The notes under the pieces were generated by a model. That model was not told the origin of the DNA. It ran no database searches and saw only the letters and a list, made by a program, of their open reading frames with translations. Position numbers and translations under genes: made by a program. Positions 11,764 to 20,478 of a stretch of DNA of 64,000 bases are shown in pieces (the first letter of the stretch is position 1; every line of letters begins with the position of its first letter). Origin of the DNA: Capsaspora owczarzaki ATCC 30864 (taxonomy: Eukaryota > Opisthokonta > Filasterea); the NCBI RefSeq assembly GCF_000151315.2, contig NW_011887296.1, positions 233,657 through 297,656 of the forward strand, read 5' to 3'.

Positions 11764-12190
11764 TTTTCCGTGTTTTGTGTTCAATTCTATGTGCATCCCA
11801 TGTCATTCAATGTAGTTATGTGTTTTTTCCGGTCAAAAAGGGTGAAATCATGTCTAGGCAGGGGAAGATTGGACCATGCCCGTCCGGCGCGGGCGGTCTG
11901 GCACCTGCCGGGTTCTGTGGTCACATACAGTAACCGTCGCACCAACTGCAATACATAGATACCAGTTGGTATTACATGTCCCAGTTGAAGATGGGCCGAC
12001 AGATCCTCTACACGGGCGACACGGGACTGGCAAAGTCAGTTTCTCCCTAAAACGACTCAGCCCTAATGCACGCCCAGCCAAATCGAAGCGAAAATTTTCC
12101 CCTCCGATTCGCACCAAAATTACCAAATCAACTATATAATTTATGCTCTTTCCAATGATATAGGTGGCAGGGCGAGGAAATGAACAGGGG

Positions 12191-12219
12191 GGACTGAGTC
12201 TTTTTAGGGAGGCCCTCTC
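12191..12219 (-). repeat. Right terminal inverted repeat of transposon 1
   Basis: 29 bases, exact reverse complement of 9081-9109; followed directly by the duplicated TA. Confidence 0.97.
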
Positions 12220-12221
12220 TA

Positions 12222-12387
12222 ATCCGGAAAACTTTCGTCCATTTGTCGCTTGCTTGCGCTTTTTGTGCTTTCGTTTTTGGCCTGTCGCTTGCACATTGTC
12301 AATAAATCAGAGCTAAACTTGACACGGGAAGCGCGGAAGGAGGGTTGTGCTATATTTGGACAACTGCAGTCCTCTTTGTTTTCAGCA
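12222..12387 (+). promoter_or_regulatory. Spacer with poly(A) signal of copy 1 and promoter motif of copy 2
   Basis: After transposon 1 the 3' flank of copy 1 resumes, with AATAAA near 12300. About 50 bases later comes GCTATATTTGGACAACTGCA (12349-12368), 20 bases before the next start codon. The same order, poly(A) signal then this motif or its GCTAAATTTGGAGCGCC variant, occurs in every spacer of the array. A promoter role is inferred from position and conservation. Confidence 0.55.
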
Positions 12388-12729
12388 ATGCTTCATGTGA
12401 GAGAGATTCGCACCGTAGACTCGGTGATCGATAAGCTAATGGGGGTCACTCTCGGCACAGTTTCCGCAGATGCTACTGACGACCTGAGCTTTGCTCTGGC
12501 TTTCCTGAGGGGTGTTCCAATCGAGGCACCAGCCGAGATTCCCGACCCAAATGCCACTAGATTGTTCCAGGATTATGTTGTTCAAGAACTTCTCAAGGTG
12601 CTTCGGCACAAGACACGCATTTTTTTCTGCCTCGTCCTTCCAAACCAATCTCAGTCACGGCGGGATCTGGCCGCTTACCACTTGGAGCAGTTTCAACAGA
12701 AGCGCATTGCCGCAGATATGCAAGGCTAA
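12388..12729 (+). CDS. Small-gene family copy 2 (subtype A), 113 aa
   Basis: Begins MLHVREIRTVDSVIDKLMGV and ends KRIAADMQG. First gene of the first 1513-bp three-gene unit. It is 499 bases upstream of copy 3, with a 157-base spacer containing the AATAAA near 12798. Confidence 0.75.
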   Translation: MLHVREIRTVDSVIDKLMGVTLGTVSADATDDLSFALAFLRGVPIEAPAEIPDPNATRLFQDYVVQELLKVLRHKTRIFFCLVLPNQSQSRRDLAAYHLEQFQQKRIAADMQG

Positions 12730-12886
12730 TCCTTACATTTTTCGCTTGCTTGCTCTTTGTGTGCTTTCGTTTTTGGCCTGTCGCTTGCATTGTCAATAAA
12801 TCAGAGCCAAACCTGACACGGGAAGGAAGCAGAAAATGGTCGCTAAATTTGGAGCGCCGAGAGTTTTGTAGTCTTGTTTTTCAGCA

Positions 12887-13228
12887 ATGCCTCAATATTT
12901 AAAGATGCGCACCGTGGCCTCGGTGATCGGGAAGCTAATGGAGGTCACTTGCGGCACAGTTTCCGCAGATGCTACTGACGACCTGAGCTTTGCTCTGGCT
13001 TTCCTGTGGGGTGTTCCAATCGAGGCACCAGCCGAGATTCCCGACCCAAATGCCACTAGATTGTTCCAGGATTATGTTGTTCAAGAACTTCTCAAGGTGC
13101 TTCGGCACAAGACACGCATTTTTCTCTGCCTCGTCCTTCCAAACCCAGATCAGTCACGGCGGGATCTGGCCGCTTACTACTTGGAGCAGTTTCAACGGAA
13201 GCGAATTGCAGCAGATATGCAGGACTAA
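12887..13228 (+). CDS. Small-gene family copy 3 (subtype B), 113 aa
   Basis: Begins MPQYLKMRTVASVIGKLMEV, with a W in LSFALAFLWGVPIEA where other subtypes have R, and ends KRIAADMQD. Preceded by the GCTAAATTTGGAGCGCC variant of the upstream motif (from about 12842). An AATAAA follows near 13308. Confidence 0.75.
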   Translation: MPQYLKMRTVASVIGKLMEVTCGTVSADATDDLSFALAFLWGVPIEAPAEIPDPNATRLFQDYVVQELLKVLRHKTRIFLCLVLPNPDQSRRDLAAYYLEQFQRKRIAADMQD

Positions 13229-13404
13229 TGTTATTTTTTTGGGTTTTTTTCTCGCTTGCTTGCTCTTTGTGTGCTTTCGCTTTTTGGCCTGTCGCTTGCA
13301 CATTGTCAATAAATCAGAGCCAAACGTGACACGGGAAGCACTGAAGCAGAATGGGTCGCTAAATTTGGAGCGCCGAGAGTTTTTGTAGTCTTGTTTTTTC
13401 AGCA

Positions 13405-13746
13405 ATGCTTCATGTCGTAAAGATTCGCACCGTGGACTCGGTGATCGCGAAGCTATTGAAGGTCACTCTCGGCACAGTTTCCGCAGATGCTACTGACGAC
13501 CTGAGCTTTGCTCTGGCTTTCCTGAGGGGTGTTCCAATCGAGGCACCAGCCGAGATTCCCGACCCAAATGCCACTAGATTGTTCCAAGATTATGTGGTTC
13601 AAGAACTTCTCAAGGTGCTTCGGCACAAGACACGCATTTTTCTCTGCCTCGTCCTTCCAAACCAATCTCAGTCAAGGCGAGATCTGGCCGCTGACCACTT
13701 GGAGCAGTTTCAACGGAAGCGCATTGCCGCAGATATGCAGGGCTAA
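13405..13746 (+). CDS. Small-gene family copy 4 (subtype C), 113 aa
   Basis: Begins MLHVVKIRTVDSVIAKLLKV and ends FQRKRIAADMQG. Carries the C-type segment CCAAGATTATGTGG around 13587. Its 3' flank is distinguished by TTACTGGCCTG and CAATAAACC. Confidence 0.75.
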   Translation: MLHVVKIRTVDSVIAKLLKVTLGTVSADATDDLSFALAFLRGVPIEAPAEIPDPNATRLFQDYVVQELLKVLRHKTRIFLCLVLPNQSQSRRDLAADHLEQFQRKRIAADMQG

Positions 13747-13900
13747 TCCTTACATTTTTCGCTTGCTTGCTCGTTGTGTGCTTTCGTTACTGGCCTGTCG
13801 CTTGCACACTGTCAATAAACCAGAGCTAAACTTGACACGGGAAGCGCGGAAGGAGGGTTGTGCTATATTTGGACAACTGCAGTCCTCTTTGTTTTCAGCA

Positions 13901-14242
13901 ATGCTTCATGTGAGAGAGATTCGCACCGTAGACTCGGTGATCGATAAGCTAATGGGGGTCACTCTCGGCACAGTTTCCGCAGATGCTACTGACGACCTGA
14001 GCTTTGCTCTGGCTTTCCTGAGGGGTGTTCCAATCGAGGCACCAGCCGAGATTCCCGACCCAAATGCCACTAGATTGTTCCAGGATTATGTTGTTCAAGA
14101 ACTTCTCAAGGTGCTTCGGCACAAGACACGCATTTTTTTCTGCCTCGTCCTTCCAAACCAATCTCAGTCACGGCGGGATCTGGCCGCTTACCACTTGGAG
14201 CAGTTTCAACAGAAGCGCATTGCCGCAGATATGCAAGGCTAA
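13901..14242 (+). CDS. Small-gene family copy 5 (subtype A, unit 2), 113 aa
   Basis: Same protein as copy 2. A longer open frame reaches back to 13529, but the family start is the ATG at 13901, where the conserved upstream motif (13862-13882) ends 18 bases earlier. Confidence 0.75.
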   Translation: MLHVREIRTVDSVIDKLMGVTLGTVSADATDDLSFALAFLRGVPIEAPAEIPDPNATRLFQDYVVQELLKVLRHKTRIFFCLVLPNQSQSRRDLAAYHLEQFQQKRIAADMQG

Positions 14243-14571
14243 TCCTTACATTTTTCGCTTGCTTGCTCTTTGTGTGCTTTCGTTTTTGGCCTGTCGCTTG
14301 CATTGTCAATAAATCAGAGCCAAACCTGACACGGGAAGGAAGCAGAAAATGGTCGCTAAATTTGGAGCGCCGAGAGTTTTGTAGTCTTGTTTTTCAGCAA
14401 TGCCTCAATATTTAAAGATGCGCACCGTGGCCTCGGTGATCGGGAAGCTAATGGAGGTCACTTGCGGCACAGTTTCCGCAGATGCTACTGACGACCTGAG
14501 CTTTGCTCTGGCTTTCCTGTGGGGTGTTCCAATCGAGGCACCAGCCGAGATTCCCGACCCAAATGCCACTA

Positions 14572-17500
14572 GAGTGACGGTCTCTAAATCCGGATGGCGC
14601 CTCCTACGGCCTGTGTGCAAGCTTCCGCTCGCGCCTTGCCCCCCTGTGTCAATCAGTGCATCAATACCAATGTGTGGGTGAAGTAGCGGGGCGCTTTGGC
14701 CCGAACTCATCGCTAGGCACGCGAAAAACGAAAAAATGACGAAAAAGCGGATCCAGCCAAAATCCAATGCATCCGGATTAAAATGCAGGTGTTTTTGGGG
14801 CCGCCACGAGGTTGATCGCAAACGCGCCCTGCGGGCTCTGTGACATCGCCAGCCCGCCTTCCGCGAGCCAAATGCAGTCTACACACGATAGGTGTTATCG
14901 TGACCAAGCGGGCGCGGAGGTGCGGTCGACACGAGCGTGGGAATGGAGGATACGCTCGAACACCACTTTTGCAGCCAATCCATCGTGAGCTCCCGTCCGG
15001 CTGCTAATCGCTCTTCGAGCTAGATTGATGGAGTATATGACATATCAAACCATTTTATTCAATAAACAATACAAAAATCAGGCAGAGTTTACATTTAGTG
15101 CGACGAACGGCCGTCGGTGAGCATTTGTTGCTTGTTTGCTCAGGCGAATCACAAGAGATGGTGGATCTTCAACACGAGGACGCTTGTCAAGGTGCTCAGG
15201 CGTCGGGGCAGCATTAGAGGCTAGTTGAGTAGCGGAACTGCGCGTTGGGAGGCGACTTTGGCGCATGCGGGCCACTAGTTCATCGGTAAACTGCACTCCG
15301 TCGTATGAACCGTCGCTGTCGGACCTTTCAGAGAATGTTCGTTTTGCTGGTGTGATTGCGATCGTTTGCTGGGTCGTCAGGATGGGGAGCGACGGCGAGG
15401 GCAGGCTCTCAGTCGGATTTGCAGCAACAGGCTCTGCAGCCTGCGACAAAACTTGCTCTGATTGACGCAAAGCAATCTGTCGGGCACGAGCGGGAGTTTG
15501 AGTACGAGCAACAGGGGCTCGAGTACGTTTCGGAGTTGAAGCTTGAAGTGCGGCCAGCTCGTTGCGAGCTTGGGCGAGCTCTGCTTCGCGCAAAGGGTCT
15601 TGCAACTCGGCGGCGGCGGCGAGTTCAGTCTGCAGTGCACTGATTCTCCGTGTCAGAGCAAATTTTGCGTGCTCGGCGGCGGCCTCGGCAGCCATGGTAC
15701 GTGACCGGTTCATCAATCGAGTCATCTCCTGCGCAATCTTCGTTTGTTCTTGCAGTTTTTTTGCGTTCGCCCGCTGCATTGCCTCCTCGGTAATCGCCAG
15801 ATACGCGCCTTTCGTATGCTTGTGCTTGTAGGTAGTGCTGGTTTGAATTGCGAGGGAATAGGAAGCACGCTGCACGATATCATCGACGGTGATGGGGACG
15901 CTCAGCAACTCGCGAAGTTTGCCAACGTGACTGAGTGCATCTCGTTCTAGCGCCTCGGAACTGGGACCAGCTGCAAGTTCAACATCGGCATCATCGAGGA
16001 TTAGGCGAGCCTTCTTGAATATCAAACGCACCGGCGAAAGCGAGGGAGCAGGGTCTGGGACGCTGGCATACCCGCTCTCCACCGAGGGCAAAGGCGGTGT
16101 GGGGTGGGATATCTCGGCACTCTCGACGACGGGCAGCGTTGGAGTCGACAGGAGATTGGGGACGCTCGCCGTGTCTGTGGGCGTTGCAGAAACTGGCTGG
16201 ACGGGCGCAGCCAAGGCCTCTTTTCCTATGAGTGATTCAGTTCTGCTCGCATGGTCCGGGCTCACCACCCACTCGCAGTATGCATTCTTGTCCAAAGGCC
16301 AGATTCCAGTCTTTTTAAATCCAGCAGTGATGACGGCTGTATTTTGCGAAATCTTGTACCACGCATTCAGAGCGCAATGCACTCGCATTTGGTCGTCCGA
16401 GGCAAAGACGCCAGCTGCAATCGCGCTCGCATACTCTGCTTGTAACTGACGCTTGAAGTAGCCAAACACAGTGCGATCGAGTGGCTGAGTCTCAGTGCTC
16501 GTGTGCGCGGGCAAGACAAGAATCTGAATTTGATCGTAGAAAAACTCGGCCACCAAATCGTGCTCGAGGCTGTGCGTGGATGAGCCATCCATGATCAAAA
16601 GCAGCGGGCCTGACGGGTGTCTTTCTCGCATGCAGCTTCGCCACTCGCGCAGATAAGTTTTGAACAAGTCTGAGGTCATGTACCCCTTCTCGGTCGTTGC
16701 GGTAGAGCAGGCGTCAATGGGAACGTGTTGGCAAACCGTCGCGACGTTCGTACCCTTCGTAAAAATCAGCATGGGAGGGAGCGGCGCAGTTCCATCGGCA
16801 CACACCAAGAAGACGCCGGTGATGTGCCGTCCGAGGCTGTTGTTGTGCCCACCGCCAACGAGCGCGACACGACCCCACGATGCCCCTAATACAGTCGATC
16901 CCTTGACGCGAGAAGAAATCTCGCTCTCGTCAAAGTTGCTGACGCGGCTCGGCTCGACGGTAAGGAGAGGATGTTGATCGTAGGCCTGTTTGAGTTGAGT
17001 CGGGAGAGTCCCGAGATTGTCGGGTGTCAGCGCTGCAGCCCGGCACACTTCCAGCACACGGCCCTTTCGAAGCCTGACGCGTCCCTTCGCTCGCTTCAAA
17101 AAGGTGGCCCACCAGGACCGGCTAGGCGTGTCTTGGACAAACGCCCGCCTTGGTGAGCCGTCGAAAGAAGTTGTTTCAGAACACGGTTTCAAGTACTTGG
17201 CGGCCTGCGCTTTCGTCAGACAGCATGACGCGCGAGCAAACGCTTCCAATAAATTGATAATTGCATCAACTTCGTGATCGGTAAAGATGGGTGGTCGGCC
17301 TTTCGTGCGGGTGGACCGCGCCAGCTCGATCACTTCATCCAGCGTTCCAGACTGAATCAGTTCGCGGTGGCCCGCGTGGAGTTGAGCCCAGTCACTGACA
17401 GTCGACTTTCCGCACTTGAAGCCAGCCTGCCCCAGCCGCGCGGCGACCTGTTCACATGTCCATTGAAATGGTGTTGTCGTACAACCAGTCGAGAGGGTCA

Positions 17501-17766
17501 GCGGACCCGGGGTTAGCAGCTTGAGGGCGATGGCGATGGCGATCGGTCGTCGGTTTTTTCCAGCCGCCTCGGCGAGTCGCCCAAACCACCCCGCGACGAT
17601 CGCAGCCACCTCAACAAGACACTCCATGTGATAACCAACTCGATTTATGTACAATGGTGAAAGAGCCGAGGCGAAGCGATGAATAGACTGCGAGAAAAAC
17701 GCCTCATCCGGATTAAAATGCAACTCTCGAGGTCTGTAATGCGTCCGGATTTAGAGACAGTTACTC
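14572..17766 (-). mobile_element. Transposon 2: pogo/Tigger-like DNA transposon, 3195 bp
   Basis: Imperfect terminal inverted repeats at 14572-14596 and 17742-17766 (outer GAGTRACKGTCTCTAAATCC; about three mismatches in 25) with TA duplicated at 14570-14571 and 17767-17768. The transposase is on the minus strand. A 17-bp direct repeat (ATCCGGATTAAAATGCA) sits inside each end, near 14772 and 17706. Only one of the three equivalent B genes carries it, so it inserted after the array amplified. Confidence 0.94.
15078..17627 (-). CDS. pogo/Tigger-type DDE_1 transposase (transposon 2)
   Basis: About 849 residues from the ATG at 17627 (MECLVEVAAIVAG); an upstream in-frame ATG at 17723 is close to the terminal repeat and less likely. 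Helix-turn-helix near residues 70-95 (EQVAARLGQAGFKCGKSTVS). Catalytic aspartates: SNFDESE (D233), LLLIMDGSS (D347) and TQPLDRTVF (D384). The spacings 114 and 37 are identical to those in transposon 1, so the two elements belong to one lineage although their ends differ. The C-terminal region is Ala/Glu/Gln-rich coiled coil plus a Pro/Ser-rich linker. An AATAAA on the minus strand lies just beyond the stop (about 15053-15058). The frame is intact. Confidence 0.92.
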   Translation of the reverse strand: MECLVEVAAIVAGWFGRLAEAAGKNRRPIAIAIALKLLTPGPLTLSTGCTTTPFQWTCEQVAARLGQAGFKCGKSTVSDWAQLHAGHRELIQSGTLDEVIELARSTRTKGRPPIFTDHEVDAIINLLEAFARASCCLTKAQAAKYLKPCSETTSFDGSPRRAFVQDTPSRSWWATFLKRAKGRVRLRKGRVLEVCRAAALTPDNLGTLPTQLKQAYDQHPLLTVEPSRVSNFDESEISSRVKGSTVLGASWGRVALVGGGHNNSLGRHITGVFLVCADGTAPLPPMLIFTKGTNVATVCQHVPIDACSTATTEKGYMTSDLFKTYLREWRSCMRERHPSGPLLLIMDGSSTHSLEHDLVAEFFYDQIQILVLPAHTSTETQPLDRTVFGYFKRQLQAEYASAIAAGVFASDDQMRVHCALNAWYKISQNTAVITAGFKKTGIWPLDKNAYCEWVVSPDHASRTESLIGKEALAAPVQPVSATPTDTASVPNLLSTPTLPVVESAEISHPTPPLPSVESGYASVPDPAPSLSPVRLIFKKARLILDDADVELAAGPSSEALERDALSHVGKLRELLSVPITVDDIVQRASYSLAIQTSTTYKHKHTKGAYLAITEEAMQRANAKKLQEQTKIAQEMTRLMNRSRTMAAEAAAEHAKFALTRRISALQTELAAAAELQDPLREAELAQARNELAALQASTPKRTRAPVARTQTPARARQIALRQSEQVLSQAAEPVAANPTESLPSPSLPILTTQQTIAITPAKRTFSERSDSDGSYDGVQFTDELVARMRQSRLPTRSSATQLASNAAPTPEHLDKRPRVEDPPSLVIRLSKQATNAHRRPFVALNVNSA

Positions 17767-18114
17767 TAGATTGTTCCAGGATTATGTTGTTCAAGAACTT
17801 CTCAAGGTGCTTCGGCACAAGACACGCATTTTTCTCTGCCTCGTCCTTCCAAACCCAGATCAGTCACGGCGGGATCTGGCCGCTTACTACTTGGAGCAGT
17901 TTCAACGGAAGCGAATTGCAGCAGATATGCAGGACTAATGTTATTTTTTTGGGTTTTTTTCTCGCTTGCTTGCTCTTTGTGTGCTTTCGCTTTTTGGCCT
18001 GTCGCTTGCACATTGTCAATAAATCAGAGCCAAACGTGACACGGGAAGCACTGAAGCAGAATGGGTCGCTAAATTTGGAGCGCCGAGAGTTTTTGTAGTC
18101 TTGTTTTTTCAGCA

Positions 18115-18456
18115 ATGCTTCATGTCGTAAAGATTCGCACCGTGGACTCGGTGATCGCGAAGCTATTGAAGGTCACTCTCGGCACAGTTTCCGCAGATGC
18201 TACTGACGACCTGAGCTTTGCTCTGGCTTTCCTGAGGGGTGTTCCAATCGAGGCACCAGCCGAGATTCCCGACCCAAATGCCACTAGATTGTTCCAAGAT
18301 TATGTGGTTCAAGAACTTCTCAAGGTGCTTCGGCACAAGACACGCATTTTTCTCTGCCTCGTCCTTCCAAACCAATCTCAGTCAAGGCGAGATCTGGCCG
18401 CTGACCACTTGGAGCAGTTTCAACGGAAGCGCATTGCCGCAGATATGCAGGGCTAA
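18115..18456 (+). CDS. Small-gene family copy 7 (subtype C, unit 2), 113 aa
   Basis: Same protein as copy 4 (MLHVVKIRTVDSV, FQRKRIAADMQG), exactly 4710 bases further on. Confidence 0.75.
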   Translation: MLHVVKIRTVDSVIAKLLKVTLGTVSADATDDLSFALAFLRGVPIEAPAEIPDPNATRLFQDYVVQELLKVLRHKTRIFLCLVLPNQSQSRRDLAADHLEQFQRKRIAADMQG

Positions 18457-18610
18457 TCCTTACATTTTTCGCTTGCTTGCTCGTTGTGTGCTTTCGTTAC
18501 TGGCCTGTCGCTTGCACACTGTCAATAAACCAGAGCTAAACTTGACACGGGAAGCGCGGAAGGAGGGTTGTGCTATATTTGGACAACTGCAGTCCTCTTT
18601 GTTTTCAGCA

Positions 18611-18952
18611 ATGCTTCATGTGAGAGAGATTCGCACCGTAGACTCGGTGATCGATAAGCTAATGGGGGTCACTCTCGGCACAGTTTCCGCAGATGCTACT
18701 GACGACCTGAGCTTTGCTCTGGCTTTCCTGAGGGGTGTTCCAATCGAGGCACCAGCCGAGATTCCCGACCCAAATGCCACTAGATTGTTCCAGGATTATG
18801 TTGTTCAAGAACTTCTCAAGGTGCTTCGGCACAAGACACGCATTTTTTTCTGCCTCGTCCTTCCAAACCAATCTCAGTCACGGCGGGATCTGGCCGCTTA
18901 CCACTTGGAGCAGTTTCAACAGAAGCGCATTGCCGCAGATATGCAAGGCTAA
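18611..18952 (+). CDS. Small-gene family copy 8 (subtype A, unit 3), 113 aa
   Basis: Same protein as copies 2 and 5. Upstream motif at about 18572-18592. Confidence 0.75.
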   Translation: MLHVREIRTVDSVIDKLMGVTLGTVSADATDDLSFALAFLRGVPIEAPAEIPDPNATRLFQDYVVQELLKVLRHKTRIFFCLVLPNQSQSRRDLAAYHLEQFQQKRIAADMQG

Positions 18953-19109
18953 TCCTTACATTTTTCGCTTGCTTGCTCTTTGTGTGCTTTCGTTTTTGGC
19001 CTGTCGCTTGCATTGTCAATAAATCAGAGCCAAACCTGACACGGGAAGGAAGCAGAAAATGGTCGCTAAATTTGGAGCGCCGAGAGTTTTGTAGTCTTGT
19101 TTTTCAGCA

Positions 19110-19451
19110 ATGCCTCAATATTTAAAGATGCGCACCGTGGCCTCGGTGATCGGGAAGCTAATGGAGGTCACTTGCGGCACAGTTTCCGCAGATGCTACTG
19201 ACGACCTGAGCTTTGCTCTGGCTTTCCTGTGGGGTGTTCCAATCGAGGCACCAGCCGAGATTCCCGACCCAAATGCCACTAGATTGTTCCAAGATTATGT
19301 GGTTCAAGAACTTCTCAAGGTGCTTCGGCACAAGACACGCATTTTTCTCTGCCTCGTCCTTCCAAACCCAGATCAGTCACGGCGGGATCTGGCCGCTTAC
19401 TACTTGGAGCAGTTTCAACGGAAGCGAATTGCAGCAGATATGCAGGACTAA
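19110..19451 (+). CDS. Small-gene family copy 9 (subtype B with C-type patch), 113 aa
   Basis: Protein as copy 3. Its DNA carries the C-type block CCAAGATTATGTGG near 19288 instead of the B-type CCAGGATTATGTTG, while sequence on both sides is B-type. This is the pattern left by gene conversion. Confidence 0.75.
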   Translation: MPQYLKMRTVASVIGKLMEVTCGTVSADATDDLSFALAFLWGVPIEAPAEIPDPNATRLFQDYVVQELLKVLRHKTRIFLCLVLPNPDQSRRDLAAYYLEQFQRKRIAADMQD

Positions 19452-19627
19452 TGTTATTTTTTTGGGTTTTTTTCTCGCTTGCTTGCTCTTTGTGTGCTTT
19501 CGCTTTTTGGCCTGTCGCTTGCACATTGTCAATAAATCAGAGCCAAACGTGACACGGGAAGCACTGAAGCAGAATGGGTCGCTAAATTTGGAGCGCCGAG
19601 AGTTTTTGTAGTCTTGTTTTTTCAGCA

Positions 19628-19969
19628 ATGCTTCATGTCGTAAAGATTCGCACCGTGGACTCGGTGATCGCGAAGCTATTGAAGGTCACTCTCGGCACAG
19701 TTTCCGCAGATGCTACTGACGACCTGAGCTTTGCTCTGGCTTTCCTGAGGGGTGTTCCAATCGAGGCACCAGCCGAGATTCCCGACCCAAATGCCACTAG
19801 ATTGTTCCAAGATTATGTGGTTCAAGAACTTCTCAAGGTGCTTCGGCACAAGACACGCATTTTTCTCTGCCTCGTCCTTCCAAACCAATCTCAGTCAAGG
19901 CGAGATCTGGCCGCTGACCACTTGGAGCAGTTTCAACAGAAGCGCATTGCCGCAGATATGCAAGGCTAA
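19628..19969 (+). CDS. Small-gene family copy 10 (subtype C, A-like 3' end), 113 aa
   Basis: Starts like copies 4 and 7, but from about 19937 (CAACAGAAGCGC, CAAGGCTAA) and through the 3' flank it follows subtype A. It reads FQQKRIAADMQG where the other C copies have FQRK. A crossover or conversion boundary lies inside the gene. Confidence 0.75.
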   Translation: MLHVVKIRTVDSVIAKLLKVTLGTVSADATDDLSFALAFLRGVPIEAPAEIPDPNATRLFQDYVVQELLKVLRHKTRIFLCLVLPNQSQSRRDLAADHLEQFQQKRIAADMQG

Positions 19970-20133
19970 TCCTTACATTTTTCGCTTGCTTGCTCTTTGT
20001 GTGCTTTCGTTTTTGGCCTGTCGCTTGCACATTGTCAATAAATCAGAGCCAACCCTGACACGGGAAGCGCGGAAGCAGAAAATGGTCGCTAAATTTGGAG
20101 CGCCGAGAGTTTTTGTAGTTTTGTTTTTCAGCA

Positions 20134-20478
20134 ATGTTGCCAAAAGTTATTATGATTCGCTCCGTTAGCTCGGTGATCGCGAAGCTAATGGAAGTCACTC
20201 GCGGCACAGTTTCCGACGCCGCTAGACACGACTTGAACGAAGCTCTCGCTTACCTGAATGGCTTTGAAATTGAAGTATCAGACGAGATACCAGACCCCAA
20301 TACAACTAGATTGTTCCAGGATTATGTTGTTCAAGAACTTCTCAAGGTGCTTCGGCACAAGACGCAATTTCTCTGCTTTGTACTTTCAAATCCCTACCAG
20401 ATAAGGCGAGATCTGGCCGCTTGCTCCTTGGAAAGGTTTCAACAGAAGCGCATTGCAGCTGACGAGCGCTCTTGTTAG
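20134..20478 (+). CDS. Small-gene family copy 11 (subtype D), 114 aa
   Basis: Diverged member: MLPKVIMIRSVSSVIAKLME at the start, FEIEVSDEIPDPNTTRLFQD in the core and the distinct end IAADERSC in place of IAADMQG. The core is closer to the MVEV subtype (copies 1 and 14), the upstream spacer to subtype B/C. Last gene of the array; no AATAAA of the family type follows. Confidence 0.75.
   Translation: MLPKVIMIRSVSSVIAKLMEVTRGTVSDAARHDLNEALAYLNGFEIEVSDEIPDPNTTRLFQDYVVQELLKVLRHKTQFLCFVLSNPYQIRRDLAACSLERFQQKRIAADERSC

Larger units (their letters stand above)
9081..12219 (+). mobile_element. Transposon 1: intact pogo/Tigger-like DNA transposon, 3139 bp
   Basis: Perfect 29-bp terminal inverted repeats (9081-9109 and 12191-12219, outermost bases GAGAGGGCCTCCC) flanked by a TA target-site duplication (9079-9080 and 12220-12221). 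The element carries one long transposase gene on the plus strand. A second, partial copy of the terminal sequence (CCCTAAAAAGACTC at 9129 and CCCTAAAACGACTC at 12045) lies just inside each end in direct orientation. Perfect ends and an intact frame suggest recent mobility. Confidence 0.95.
14400..17938 (+). pseudogene. Small-gene family copy 6 (subtype B, unit 2), split by transposon 2
   Basis: Codons 1-57 are at 14400-14571 and the remainder at 17769-17938. Transposon 2 is inserted at the TA of ACTAGA within the conserved PNATRLFQDYV segment. Apart from the insertion both halves match copy 3, so the gene was intact until the insertion. As it stands the left frame runs into the element and stops at 14681. 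Confidence 0.93.
12388..20133 (+). repeat. Three tandem 1513-bp units (A-B-C genes), third unit diverging at its end
   Basis: Start codons of subtype A lie at 12388, 13901 and 18611; of B at 12887, 14400 and 19110; of C at 13405, 18115 and 19628. The first spacing is 1513 for A and B. The second is 4710, which is exactly 1513 plus transposon 2 (3195) plus its 2-bp duplication. The units look nearly identical by eye, so the amplification is recent. A diverged subtype D gene follows at 20134. Confidence 0.95.

Noticed and set aside
12380-12390. TTTTCAG just before family start codons as a trans-splice or intron acceptor
   Set aside because: Copies 1 and 14 lack it (CTTGCA and TTCGACA precede their ATG), so it is not required; it may still act in some copies.
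12436-12648. Minus-strand 70-codon frames inside every family copy
   Set aside because: Variation among copies follows third positions of the plus-strand frame, and these frames have no conserved start or flank.
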